DNA of 32,508 nt from Acetobacteraceae bacterium. Lineage in GTDB: Bacteria; Pseudomonadota; Alphaproteobacteria; Acetobacterales; Acetobacteraceae. Below, piece after piece: positions 1 through 7,422 of this stretch; within the stretch, counting starts at the first letter, position 1, and every line of letters begins with the position of its first letter. Made by a program: the position numbers and the translations under genes. The notes below the pieces were generated by a model. That model made no database searches and had not been told where the DNA came from. It worked only from the letters and a program-made list of their open reading frames with translations. The stretch covers positions 8,044 through 40,551 of the forward strand of contig PKZM01000101.1 in assembly GCA_003133065.1 (NCBI GenBank). The letters are read 5' to 3'.

Positions 1-14
1 GAGAGCGCACAGAC

Positions 15-48
15 AAAAGTTTTTTGGTTCTTTTTTTCAAAAAAGAAC
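15..48. repeat. AT-rich palindromic repeat, unit 1 (single, orientation A)
   Basis: The unit has an AAAAGTTTTTTG lead followed by a perfect stem, GTTCTTTTTT against AAAAAAGAAC. It sits directly upstream of the histidine kinase gene and is followed by the CTTCTTTCTT outer tail that several copies share. It belongs to a family of 18 units in this window. Orientation A means the stem follows the AAAAGTTTTTT lead on the plus strand; B is the reverse complement. Confidence 0.9.
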
Positions 49-94
49 TTCTTTCTTGTTTCCTCTTTCTCCTCCAGCAACCGGAGGCTGAAGT

Positions 95-2554
95 GTGACC
101 GAGTACGGCCACCTTGGATTTCTTGATGGCGGCGGAGAGGCAGGCGCACTGATCCGCGGGCACGATTGGGCCCGCTCACCGCTGGGCACGCCCGATACCT
201 GGCCGCAGAGCCTGCGCACGGCCGTGCGGCTGATGCTGAATACGCGCCACCCGATCTTCCTGTTCTGGGGACGCGAGCATCTCTGCTTCTACAACGATGC
301 GATTTCGTCCTCGATGGGCGCGCAACGCCGCGCGACCGCGATCTGCCGCCCGGGGCGGCAGGTGTGGGCCGAGATCTGGCACCTGATATCGCCAGAGATC
401 GATAAGGTGATGGCGGGGGAAGGCTCCACCTGGCATGAAAACCGGCTGGTGCCGATCACGCGCGATGGCCGTCTGGAGGATGTGTTCTGGACCTACAGCT
501 ATAGCCCGCTCGACGACGAGACGGGATCCGCCGGCGTGGGCGGGGTGCTGGTGATGGTGACGGAAACGACCGCGCAGGTGCAGGCGGCGAACCGGCTGGC
601 GCAGGACCGGGCGCGCCAGCAGCAATTGCTTCAGCAAATGCCTGGATTTGTCGCGGTGCTCGCCGGACGCGAGCACGTGTTCGAATACGTCAACGACGCG
701 TATGTGGACATTTCGGGCAAGCGGGCATTTCTCGGCCGTACAGTGCGGCAGGTGTTCCCCGAGCTCGAGGGCCAGGGGTTCTTCGAGTTGCTGGATCAGG
801 TTTATGCGACCGGCGTGGCCTATGCCGCGCGGGCCACGCCGATCCGGCTCGCGGGCGAGGATGCTGCACGTTTCATCGACCTGCTCTACGAGCCGACGCG
901 GGACGCGGCCGGCAGCGTGACGGGCATCTTCGTGGGCGGCTATGACGTGACGGATCGCGTGCGCGCCGATGCGCGGCTGCGCGATACGATGGCGTTGTTG
1001 CAGATCTTCACCGAAGCGGTGCCGGGCGTCGTGTATGCCAAGGATCGCGACGGGCGCATGCTGGTTGCCAATCGCGGCACCACGGAGCTGATCGGCAAGC
1101 CGGCCAGTTTTTATATCGGCCGCACCGATACCGAATTTCTCGATGATGCGGTGCAGGCCCGTACCGTCATGGAGACCGACCGCCGCATCATGGAGAGTGG
1201 TGTTGCCGAACAGATCGAGGAGGATGTGCGGCTTGCGGACGGCACGCCGGCGGTGTGGCTTTCCACCAAGGCGCCTCTGCGTGGCGAGGGCGGGGCGGTG
1301 ATCGGGCTGATCGGCGCCTCGGTGGATATCACGGCGCGCAAGCGGGCGGAGGCGGCGCTGCGGGACAGCCGCGAAGAGTTGCGGCAGTTGAACGAGACCT
1401 TGGAGGGGCGTGTGGCCAGGGCCATCACCGAGCGCGAGCACGTGCAGGAGGCGTTGCGCCAGAGCCAGAAGCTGGAGAGCATGGGGCAGCTCACGGGCGG
1501 CGTGGCGCACGACTTCAACAATCTGCTGACGCCGATTATCGGCAGCCTGGACATCCTGATGCGGCGCGGCCTGGGTGATGCGCGGGAGCGACGGCTGATG
1601 GATGGTGCCATGCAGGCAGCCGAGCGTGCCAAGACGCTGGTGCAGCGGCTGCTGGCCTTTGCGCGCCGGCAGCCGCTGCAGCCGATCCCCGTGGATTTGA
1701 CGCAGCTGATCGGCGGCATGGCGGCGCTGGTCGGCAGCACCGTGGGTCCGCGGGTAAAACTGCACGTGGAGGCACCTGGGGGCTTGCCGCCTGTGCGGGC
1801 AGACCAGAACCAGTTGGAGATGGCCATCCTGAACCTGGCGGTGAACGCGCGCGATGCCATGCCCGATGGGGGGCGGCTGACGATTGCCGCGGCACCGGCA
1901 CGGTTGGGCGTGGGTGACGCCACCCGAGCAGCGCCCGGCGATTACGTGCGCCTGGTGGTGGCCGATACCGGCATCGGCATGGATGAGGCGACCGTATCGC
2001 GCGCAGTTGAGCCGTTCTTTTCCACGAAGGGGATCGGAAGGGGCACCGGCCTGGGCCTGTCGATGGTGCACGGCCTGGCCGCGCAGCTTGGCGGCGCGCT
2101 GTCGATCAGCAGCCGGCCAGGTGCCGGCACCAGCGTGGAGCTATTGCTGCCAGTGGCGCTGCCGGAGGCTGCCGAGGCGAGGCCGGCAGAGGCGGAGCAT
2201 GATGGATTGATGGCGGGGACGGTGCTGTTGGTGGATGACGAGGATCTCGTCCGTGCCTCCACGGCGGACATGCTGACCGAGCTGGGTTATGCGGTGATCG
2301 AAGCGAGCTCGGCAGAGGCTGCATTGACGCTGGTGGATGGTGGATTGGCACCCGACATCGTGGTGACAGACCATCTGATGCCGGGGCTGACCGGCACGGA
2401 TCTGGCGCGCGCGCTGCATGAGCGGCGGATTGCGCGGGTTCTGATCGTGTCGGGCTATGCGGAGGATGAAGGGGTAAGCCCGGATCTACCGCGGCTCAAC
2501 AAGCCGTTTCGCCAGACCGAACTGGCCGCCGCGCTGGCCGGGGTCGGGGCTTAG
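95..2554 (+). CDS. PAS-domain hybrid sensor histidine kinase with C-terminal receiver
   Basis: This is a predicted cytoplasmic signalling protein of 819 residues with no evident membrane segment. Three PAS-like regions lie at about residues 20-160, 175-290 and 300-415, followed by a short coiled linker. The HisKA box is GGVAHDFNNLL with phospho-acceptor His472. The HATPase domain carries the N box NARDA (about 584-588), DTGIGMD (624-630) and GTGLGLS (650-656). A receiver domain fills about 709-815, with VLLVDDED, acceptor Asp759 in VVTDHLMPG, and the conserved Lys in NKPF. The start is GTG at 95, chosen because GGAGG at 83-87 lies seven bases upstream. Such kinases autophosphorylate and pass phosphate to their own receiver. 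The input signal and output partner cannot be read from the sequence, and no separate response regulator gene is adjacent. Confidence 0.95.
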   Translation: MTEYGHLGFLDGGGEAGALIRGHDWARSPLGTPDTWPQSLRTAVRLMLNTRHPIFLFWGREHLCFYNDAISSSMGAQRRATAICRPGRQVWAEIWHLISPEIDKVMAGEGSTWHENRLVPITRDGRLEDVFWTYSYSPLDDETGSAGVGGVLVMVTETTAQVQAANRLAQDRARQQQLLQQMPGFVAVLAGREHVFEYVNDAYVDISGKRAFLGRTVRQVFPELEGQGFFELLDQVYATGVAYAARATPIRLAGEDAARFIDLLYEPTRDAAGSVTGIFVGGYDVTDRVRADARLRDTMALLQIFTEAVPGVVYAKDRDGRMLVANRGTTELIGKPASFYIGRTDTEFLDDAVQARTVMETDRRIMESGVAEQIEEDVRLADGTPAVWLSTKAPLRGEGGAVIGLIGASVDITARKRAEAALRDSREELRQLNETLEGRVARAITEREHVQEALRQSQKLESMGQLTGGVAHDFNNLLTPIIGSLDILMRRGLGDARERRLMDGAMQAAERAKTLVQRLLAFARRQPLQPIPVDLTQLIGGMAALVGSTVGPRVKLHVEAPGGLPPVRADQNQLEMAILNLAVNARDAMPDGGRLTIAAAPARLGVGDATRAAPGDYVRLVVADTGIGMDEATVSRAVEPFFSTKGIGRGTGLGLSMVHGLAAQLGGALSISSRPGAGTSVELLLPVALPEAAEARPAEAEHDGLMAGTVLLVDDEDLVRASTADMLTELGYAVIEASSAEAALTLVDGGLAPDIVVTDHLMPGLTGTDLARALHERRIARVLIVSGYAEDEGVSPDLPRLNKPFRQTELAAALAGVGA

Positions 2555-2582
2555 AGCCTGGCCAATCCCCCCTGAGAAGACC

Positions 2583-2686
2583 AAAGTTTTTTGGTTCTTT
2601 GTTTCAATAAGGAACGTGGAGGGGTGCGGTGACGGTCGAGCGCAGAAAGACTGTTCTTTTTTGAAAAAAAGAACCAAAAAACTTTT
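2583..2686. repeat. Repeat units 2 (degenerate A, 2583-2615) and 3 (B, 2653-2686)
   Basis: Two units of the AT-rich family lie between convergent genes, the kinase and the nucleoside hydrolase. Unit 2 is decayed: its stem arms are GTTCTTTGTTT and AATAAGGAAC. Unit 3 is a perfect stem, GTTCTTTTTT against AAAAAAGAAC, followed by CAAAAAACTTTTG. Their order is A then B, the opposite of most pairs in the window. The location suggests the pair could act as a transcript 3' end, but there is no GC stem plus U tract. Confidence 0.85.
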
Positions 2687-2749
2687 GGATTTTCAGATTT
2701 GGCCGTTGGAGGCCTGGCGGGTCGTTGGCGGAGGCGGGAGTCGGTATGC

Positions 2750-3700
2750 CTAAAATAGAAGCGCTTTTCGCCCCTCTTCGGCCGGCGCCGCGTGTGCCAA
2801 GACACCTGCCAGAACCTCCCTGACCCATTTGAGGTCGCCGCCGGTCACGATTTCCACCTGGGTGCGCCCGGACAGGGCGATGCTGGTGCGCCCGCGCCTG
2901 GCCCCTGCGCAATCCACCTCCACCGTGCCGCTCAGGCGGTAAAACCGGTCGGGCATCATGGCCGCCAGCACGGCAATGGAATCGTGCGGGAAGCATCCAT
3001 CGATCGCATCCGAGCTGCGATAGAAATCCATGTATTTCAGATGGGAATCGCACAGCAGTGCGGTGAGCAGCGTGGTGCCGGCTTGGCCGAAGGCGGCGAT
3101 CATGGCACGCGGCAGCACCACCTTGCGGCATACATCCAACGGCACGAGGGTGACCGGAATGCCCAGACCCAGCGTGGCGCGCAATGCGTGCGGGTCGCAG
3201 AAGGCGTTGAACTCGGCCATCGGGGTGATGTTGCCATTATCGAAAAACACGCCCGACATCAGCACGATCCGCGCGACGGCAGACTTGCCGTACCAGGCCA
3301 CAAGGTCGGGGATGTTGGTGGCGGGGCCAAGGCCGATGAGCGTGACTTTGCCGCTGCGCGCTGGCGGCGGATCGGCCAAGCGGGCCACGTGCTGTTCGGA
3401 GATCTGTGCCAGCAGCGCGGGATCCACGGCATGGATGGCGCCACCCATGCCGTCTTCGCCATGAACCTGGATGGCGTTGCGCAAGGTGCCATCCACGGCC
3501 CGCGCGGCCCCCTGCAGGATGGGCCAGGACTGCGTGTGGCCGAGCAAGGCCCTGAAGATCAGGGCATTGCGGGTGGCAACATCCACCGGCACGTTGCCGA
3601 ATATGGTGGAAAGGGCCGCGACGGAGGCGAGCACACGGTCCGCCAGCAGCAGGGCTAGCCCGTCATCTACGCCCATGTCCGTATCGATATGATACATCAT
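2750..3700 (-). CDS. Inosine/uridine-preferring nucleoside hydrolase
   Basis: The 316-residue product belongs to the nucleoside hydrolase family, which splits ribonucleosides into base and ribose in purine or pyrimidine salvage. The calcium and ribose-binding start motif is visible as IDTDMGVDDG (residues 5-14, the family's DTDxGxDDA). STIFGN, LGPATNIPDL, the segment GNITPMAEFN followed by DP, and the HDS motif near the C-terminal third follow in the right order, and the length is typical. I chose the ATG at 3700 because AGGGAGG (3710-3716) lies nine bases upstream. A GTG at 3709 would directly abut that site. The gene is divergent from a LysR regulator, which may control it. Substrate preference cannot be assigned. 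Confidence 0.92.
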   Translation of the reverse strand: MMYHIDTDMGVDDGLALLLADRVLASVAALSTIFGNVPVDVATRNALIFRALLGHTQSWPILQGAARAVDGTLRNAIQVHGEDGMGGAIHAVDPALLAQISEQHVARLADPPPARSGKVTLIGLGPATNIPDLVAWYGKSAVARIVLMSGVFFDNGNITPMAEFNAFCDPHALRATLGLGIPVTLVPLDVCRKVVLPRAMIAAFGQAGTTLLTALLCDSHLKYMDFYRSSDAIDGCFPHDSIAVLAAMMPDRFYRLSGTVEVDCAGARRGRTSIALSGRTQVEIVTGGDLKWVREVLAGVLAHAAPAEEGRKALLF

Positions 3701-3796
3701 GGCATCCACCCTCCCTGTTTTTCCACCGCAACGGTATGGCGCGCGTCACTGTTGGGCGGCGTTTATCGGGGAATTTTGCTTCTATTGGCGGGCAAA

Positions 3797-3823
3797 GGAA
3801 AGTCTTCTTTCCCCCGTTGCAAC
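3797..3823. promoter_or_regulatory. Inverted repeats in the divergent LysR/nucleoside hydrolase promoter region
   Basis: GGAAAG-TCTT-CTTTCC (3797-3812) is a perfect six-base inverted repeat, and GTTGCAAC (3816-3823) is a perfect eight-base palindrome. Both lie in the intergenic space between the divergent starts at 3700 and 3878, where a LysR regulator would usually bind. This is a candidate operator only; no canonical T-N11-A site stands out. Confidence 0.35.
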
Positions 3824-3877
3824 ACGAGAGCTGCCGGATCCTCGCGGCGCGGGCGAAAAGAGGATAATAGGCTGATC

Positions 3878-4795
3878 ATGCTGGATTGGGACGATTTGCG
3901 GTTCTTTCTGGCTCTGGCCAGGCATGGCAGCCTTTCCGCGGCCGCGCGGGAGCTTCACGTGGCCCAGTCCACCATGGGGCGTAGACTTGCCTCGCTGGAG
4001 GCGAGCCTGGGCGTTCGGCTGGTGAACCGCACGCCGGACGGCTACATCCTCACCGAGGCCGGCACCGGCGTGCGCACGCGCGCCGAGCGCCTGGAGGAGG
4101 AGGCCGCGGCACTGGAGCTTGCCGTGGGCGGCCGCGATACGCGCATGGCGGGGTCGGTGAGGATAACCTGCGCGGAGACTGTCGCCACCCATATCCTGGC
4201 ACCCTGTTTCGCCCCGCTCCACGCGCGGCAACCCGATATCATGATCGAGCTGATTCCGAGCCCACGCGAGCTCAGCCTTTCCATGCGGGAGGCGGACATA
4301 TCCTTGCGCCTGAAACGGCCCGACCAGCACGATCTGGTGGTTCGCTGCGTCGGCGGCCTCGGATTCGGGCTGTTTGCGAGCCCCGGCTATCTGGAACACC
4401 ATGGCGTGCCAAACTTCGCGGCCGGCTGCTCCGGCCATTATCTCGTCACTCAGGTGGAGATGGAGGACATCCAGGACGCCGCCCAGACCGCCTGGTTGGC
4501 CGATCAGGCGCCGCGTGCGCGCGTATCACTTCAAACCACGAGCCACGAGGCGGCGGTGAGCGCGGCGATCCATGGCGCCGGTCTTGCGTGCCTGGCGCGC
4601 TTTCGGGCCGACCCGGAACGCGGCCTGGTTCGTCTGGCCGTTGCAGCGCAGATTCCGCCGGCCGAGATGTTCCTCGTTGTGCATCGTGACAACCGCCAGA
4701 CGCCGCGAATCCGGGTGGCCCTGACCCATATCACCACATGGATGCACCGGTGTGCGGGTGAATTGCTTCCCGCCGAGGGCACGGGCCACGCCTGA
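3878..4795 (+). CDS. LysR-family transcriptional regulator
   Basis: The 305-residue product starts with the LysR winged helix-turn-helix (about residues 4-62, DDLRFFLALARHGSLSAAAR with LEASLGVRLVNRT). A type 2 periplasmic-binding-like effector domain follows (about 90-290). An open frame continues upstream to 3689. The ATG at 3878 is chosen because family members begin one or two residues before the DLRxF motif and because AAAAGAGGA lies at 3856-3864. Its neighbour on the opposite strand is the nucleoside hydrolase, with 177 bases between the two starts. This classic LysR arrangement suggests that it controls that gene and itself. The effector is unknown. Confidence 0.92.
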   Translation: MLDWDDLRFFLALARHGSLSAAARELHVAQSTMGRRLASLEASLGVRLVNRTPDGYILTEAGTGVRTRAERLEEEAAALELAVGGRDTRMAGSVRITCAETVATHILAPCFAPLHARQPDIMIELIPSPRELSLSMREADISLRLKRPDQHDLVVRCVGGLGFGLFASPGYLEHHGVPNFAAGCSGHYLVTQVEMEDIQDAAQTAWLADQAPRARVSLQTTSHEAAVSAAIHGAGLACLARFRADPERGLVRLAVAAQIPPAEMFLVVHRDNRQTPRIRVALTHITTWMHRCAGELLPAEGTGHA

Positions 4796-4817
4796 AGCGG
4801 GGCTCACTCCACCCGCT
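4796..4817 (+). terminator. Weak hairpin after the LysR gene
   Basis: AGCGGG and CCCGCT form a six-base stem around a ten-base loop immediately after the TGA stop. No U tract follows, so termination is uncertain. Confidence 0.3.
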
Positions 4818-5101
4818 GCACGCGAACCAGCTTGGTGAATTCCTGCCGCGCTTGCCGCGCATGGTGCGCCGCAACTTTGGGCACGCGTAATTTTCTTTCG
4901 CAACACCGGATCTGCCGCGACACAAATCCGGCGCCCGGGTTGAATAAAGTATCCGTAAAAAATAGATCGCGGATTAAGGGCCGGCGGCAAGTTTAATGTA
5001 AATGCAGGCATACAAGCCATGCGTTGTGCTGCGCTGCAACTTAGTAATCATACCCTCATTCTTAGCCCCACACTTACGTTGCTTGCGAAAGGATTTGCGT
5101 C
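4796..5101. other. Intergenic region of about 306 bases without a recognised gene
   Basis: The stretch between the LysR stop and the small ORF at 5102 contains an AT-rich segment (about 4940-5000, including TTGAATAAAGTATCC and AAAAAATAGATC). That segment could hold a promoter for the small plus-strand ORF. No RNA gene or conserved protein is visible. Confidence 0.5.
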
Positions 5102-5317
5102 ATGAGTTTTGCTACACTGGTCGACAGCCCGGGGCGGTCGGCCGAAACGAAGCTGAGCCGTGCGGCGCCGCCGCGTGGTTTGCCAACACTATCCGGCCCG
5201 GCCGCGGTACCGTCCGTCTCCTGGTCAGTTGTCAACGTCCTGCAGGTCACCCTGCTGGTTGGCCTGATGTCCGGCCTCAGCCTGGGCCTGTGCATGGTTT
5301 TCGCCGCGCCCTTCTGA
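5102..5317 (+). CDS. Small putative single-pass membrane protein (71 aa), unknown
   Basis: This short open frame is preceded by AAAGGA at 5088-5093, eight bases before ATG, a good ribosome binding site. The first 40 residues are polar and rich in Ser and Pro. Residues about 44-68 (NVLQVTLLVGLMSGLSLGLC) form one strongly hydrophobic segment, and only three residues follow it. I do not recognise a family. It stands alone between the LysR gene and the convergent DUF885 gene. A tail-anchored or small membrane peptide is plausible, but it could be a chance frame in GC-rich DNA. Confidence 0.45.
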   Translation: MSFATLVDSPGRSAETKLSRAAPPRGLPTLSGPAAVPSVSWSVVNVLQVTLLVGLMSGLSLGLCMVFAAPF

Positions 5318-5326
5318 TCTCCGGCC

Positions 5327-5355
5327 AGGGGAGGGGGCCGTGCGCCCTCTCCCCT
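5327..5355. terminator. Candidate bidirectional hairpin between convergent genes
   Basis: AGGGGAGGGGG (5327-5337) and CCCTCTCCCCT (5345-5355) pair with one mismatch around a seven-base loop. The hairpin lies between the small plus-strand ORF (stop 5317) and the minus-strand DUF885 gene (stop 5362). It has no U run, so it is only terminator-like. Confidence 0.4.
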
Positions 5356-5361
5356 CGCGGA

Positions 5362-7227
5362 TCAGCCTTTGCCGCGCCTCTCGGCCGCGATCCACGCGTC
5401 CACGCGCTGCTCCAGCACCGCAAGCGGTACGGCCCCCTCGTCCAGCACAACATCGTGGAACGCCCGCTCGTCGAAGCCGTCCCCCAGCTTTGCCTCCGCG
5501 CGATGCCGTAGCTCCATGATCTTCAACTCGCCGATCTTGTAGCCCAGCGCCTGCCCTGGCCACGCGATATAGCGGTTCACCTCATTCTGCATGTTCGTCT
5601 CGGCCAGCGCGGTATTCTCCCGCAGGCAGGAAAGCGCCTGATCCCGGCTCCAGCCTTTCCAGTGGATACCCACATCCATCACCAGCCGGCACGCCCGCCA
5701 CATCTCCATCGACAGCATGCCGAATCGCTCAAACGGCGTGCGATACACGCCCATCTCCGACACAAGCTGTTCCGCGTACACGGCCCAGCCCTCCACGAAC
5801 GCGGTGATCTCCCAATCCTGCCGGAACGCGGGGTACCCCGTCAGTTCCTGCCCCAGCGCGATCTGGATATGGTGTCCCGGCGCCCCCTCATGCGCCACCA
5901 GTGCGGGCAATTCATATAGCGGCCGCTGGTCCAAATGCGACGTGTTGATCATCAGCCCGCCGGCCGCGCCCTGCTGCGGGCTGCCAGGAAAATACCGCGC
6001 GCTGGTATAGCCCTCCTCGATCGCCGCCGGCACCGCGCGCACGCCATAGCTCAGCCGCGGCAGCTTGCCGAAATGCCGCGGCAGCTCGGCGTCCACCATC
6101 TTCGCAAGCCGGCTCGCCTTTTCCAGCAGCGCCTCCCGCGTGGCCACATAAAACCGTGGATCGCGCCGCAGCATCGCCTGAAATTCCGCGAAGCTGCCGG
6201 TAAATCCGCTGGCCTTGATCTGCACATCCATTGCCGATCGTATGCGTGCGATCTCCGATTGGCCGATCGCGAAAATCTGGTCCGGGGTCAGATCGGTCGT
6301 CGTCTCCCGCCGCACCAGATACGCGTAATACGCCCGCCCATCCGGCAGTGCCGCGGCACCCAGGCTGGCCCGGCTCTGCGGCATGTACGCATGGGCGAAA
6401 AATTCAGCGAGTTTGCGTTCTGCCGGTTTCACCTCGCCCGCGACGATCGCCAACGCCTGCGCCCGCAGCGCGTCGCGTGTCTGCGCAGGCACGCTCTGCG
6501 GCAGCGTCGCCAGCGGCGCCAGCAACGGATCGGCGGCCGCCGGCACGGCCGCCTGCGCCGCCGTCGTACGGGAAGCGGTTTCAGTCGTCAGCCTCGGTTG
6601 CACGAACCCCGTGGTCAGCCCGCGCCGCATGTTTGCCGTCTCGGTCGCGTAATAGGCGGGCAGGGTGTGAAGCCGCGCCAACCAGGCCCGCGCGTCGGCA
6701 ACGCTGCGCAGCACGGTCGCGTCCGCGGCATAGGCGGGCGTCACGAAAAACCCCTCGTCGCTGGTGAACGGTATTCGGTTCTCGTCGAACGCCACGCCGC
6801 GCAGATCGATATCCATCCGCCACGCCAGCAGATCGCGGTTCAACCTGTCTTCGCCGGCAAGCGCGCCCGGCCTGATCGCCGCCAGCCGGGCGTTCAGTGC
6901 CGCCAGCCGCGCCATGCGCGCCTGCACCGCCGCCGGCGAATCATCCGGCCACCGCCGCGCCGCTTCTGTGTCCCCGCGCGCGGCAGCGCCGATCGGATCA
7001 GCCTCCGTCAGCCAGGAATTGTAGTCGCGCAAGATGCCGTCCAGGGGGGCGGCATGGGCTGAACCGCAAAAGAAAAGGAAGAAGATGTTCTTTTTTGAAA
7101 AAAAGAACCAAAAAACTTTTGTTCCTGTGCCTACGCTGCCGGCGAGCCTCGCACCAACAGTTAAGAGTTTTTTGCTTCTTTTTTTCAAAAAAGAAGACCT
7201 TTCTTTCTTAGTTTCCAAACCGCACAT
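5362..7227 (-). CDS. DUF885-family putative secreted metallopeptidase with repeat-derived N-terminus
   Basis: The body (about residue 57 onward) is a DUF885 protein. The signature VAHEGAPGHHIQIALGQ matches the family's zinc-peptidase-like HExxPGHHxQ motif, and the second conserved region around EGWAVYAEQL is present. The odd part is the N-terminus. The only in-frame start codons upstream of the mature region are ATG 7227, TTG 7218 and TTG 7188, and all lie before or inside an inverted pair of AT-rich repeats (7087-7197). A TTG at about 7035 would give a form without a signal peptide. The repeats encode KVFWFFFSKKN, which runs straight into IFFLFFCGSAHA then APLDG, a plausible signal peptide with an AHA cleavage site. 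The protein therefore seems to use repeat sequence as its leader. Function as a peptidase is inferred from the family; the exact start is uncertain. Confidence 0.85.
   Translation of the reverse strand: MCGLETKKERSSFLKKRSKKLLTVGARLAGSVGTGTKVFWFFFSKKNIFFLFFCGSAHAAPLDGILRDYNSWLTEADPIGAAARGDTEAARRWPDDSPAAVQARMARLAALNARLAAIRPGALAGEDRLNRDLLAWRMDIDLRGVAFDENRIPFTSDEGFFVTPAYAADATVLRSVADARAWLARLHTLPAYYATETANMRRGLTTGFVQPRLTTETASRTTAAQAAVPAAADPLLAPLATLPQSVPAQTRDALRAQALAIVAGEVKPAERKLAEFFAHAYMPQSRASLGAAALPDGRAYYAYLVRRETTTDLTPDQIFAIGQSEIARIRSAMDVQIKASGFTGSFAEFQAMLRRDPRFYVATREALLEKASRLAKMVDAELPRHFGKLPRLSYGVRAVPAAIEEGYTSARYFPGSPQQGAAGGLMINTSHLDQRPLYELPALVAHEGAPGHHIQIALGQELTGYPAFRQDWEITAFVEGWAVYAEQLVSEMGVYRTPFERFGMLSMEMWRACRLVMDVGIHWKGWSRDQALSCLRENTALAETNMQNEVNRYIAWPGQALGYKIGELKIMELRHRAEAKLGDGFDERAFHDVVLDEGAVPLAVLEQRVDAWIAAERRGKG
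7087..7197. repeat. Inverted repeat pair: units 4 (B, 7087-7120) and 5 (A, 7164-7197)
   Basis: This is a composite element of about 111 bp. Unit 4 has the G-type stem (GTTC with GAAC) and unit 5 the C-type stem (CTTC with GAAG). The spacer, read on the minus strand, contains GCTCGCCGGCAGCGTAGGC. It matches the spacers of the pairs at 15998 and 29724 in the opposite orientation. The element lies at the 5' end of the DUF885 gene and is translated in frame with it. Confidence 0.92.
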
Positions 7228-7422
7228 CAGCGGGGCGGCTGGTAATACCTGGCGAAGCGGCGCAGAGGTGACATGCCGCCTGCTTTACCACAGCGCCCTG
7301 GCCCGCGCCCGCCCGTATATGACGGCAGTGCGCCGGGATTCTGCATGATTTCGTATGCAACCATTGTATTTGGTTGTATGCATCCCTCGTCCCGCTACCG
7401 TACATATGCTCAAACAGGACAC

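Noticed and set aside
176-2071. Long open frame on the minus strand opposite the histidine kinase
   Set aside because: It is a GC-rich shadow of the kinase gene. Its product is His/Arg/Gln-rich with no family motif, while the plus-strand frame has complete kinase motifs.
2653-2686. Repeat units as Rho-independent terminators
   Set aside because: The stem is all A:U except the base, and no U run follows it, so standard intrinsic termination is not supported. A role in RNA processing is still possible.
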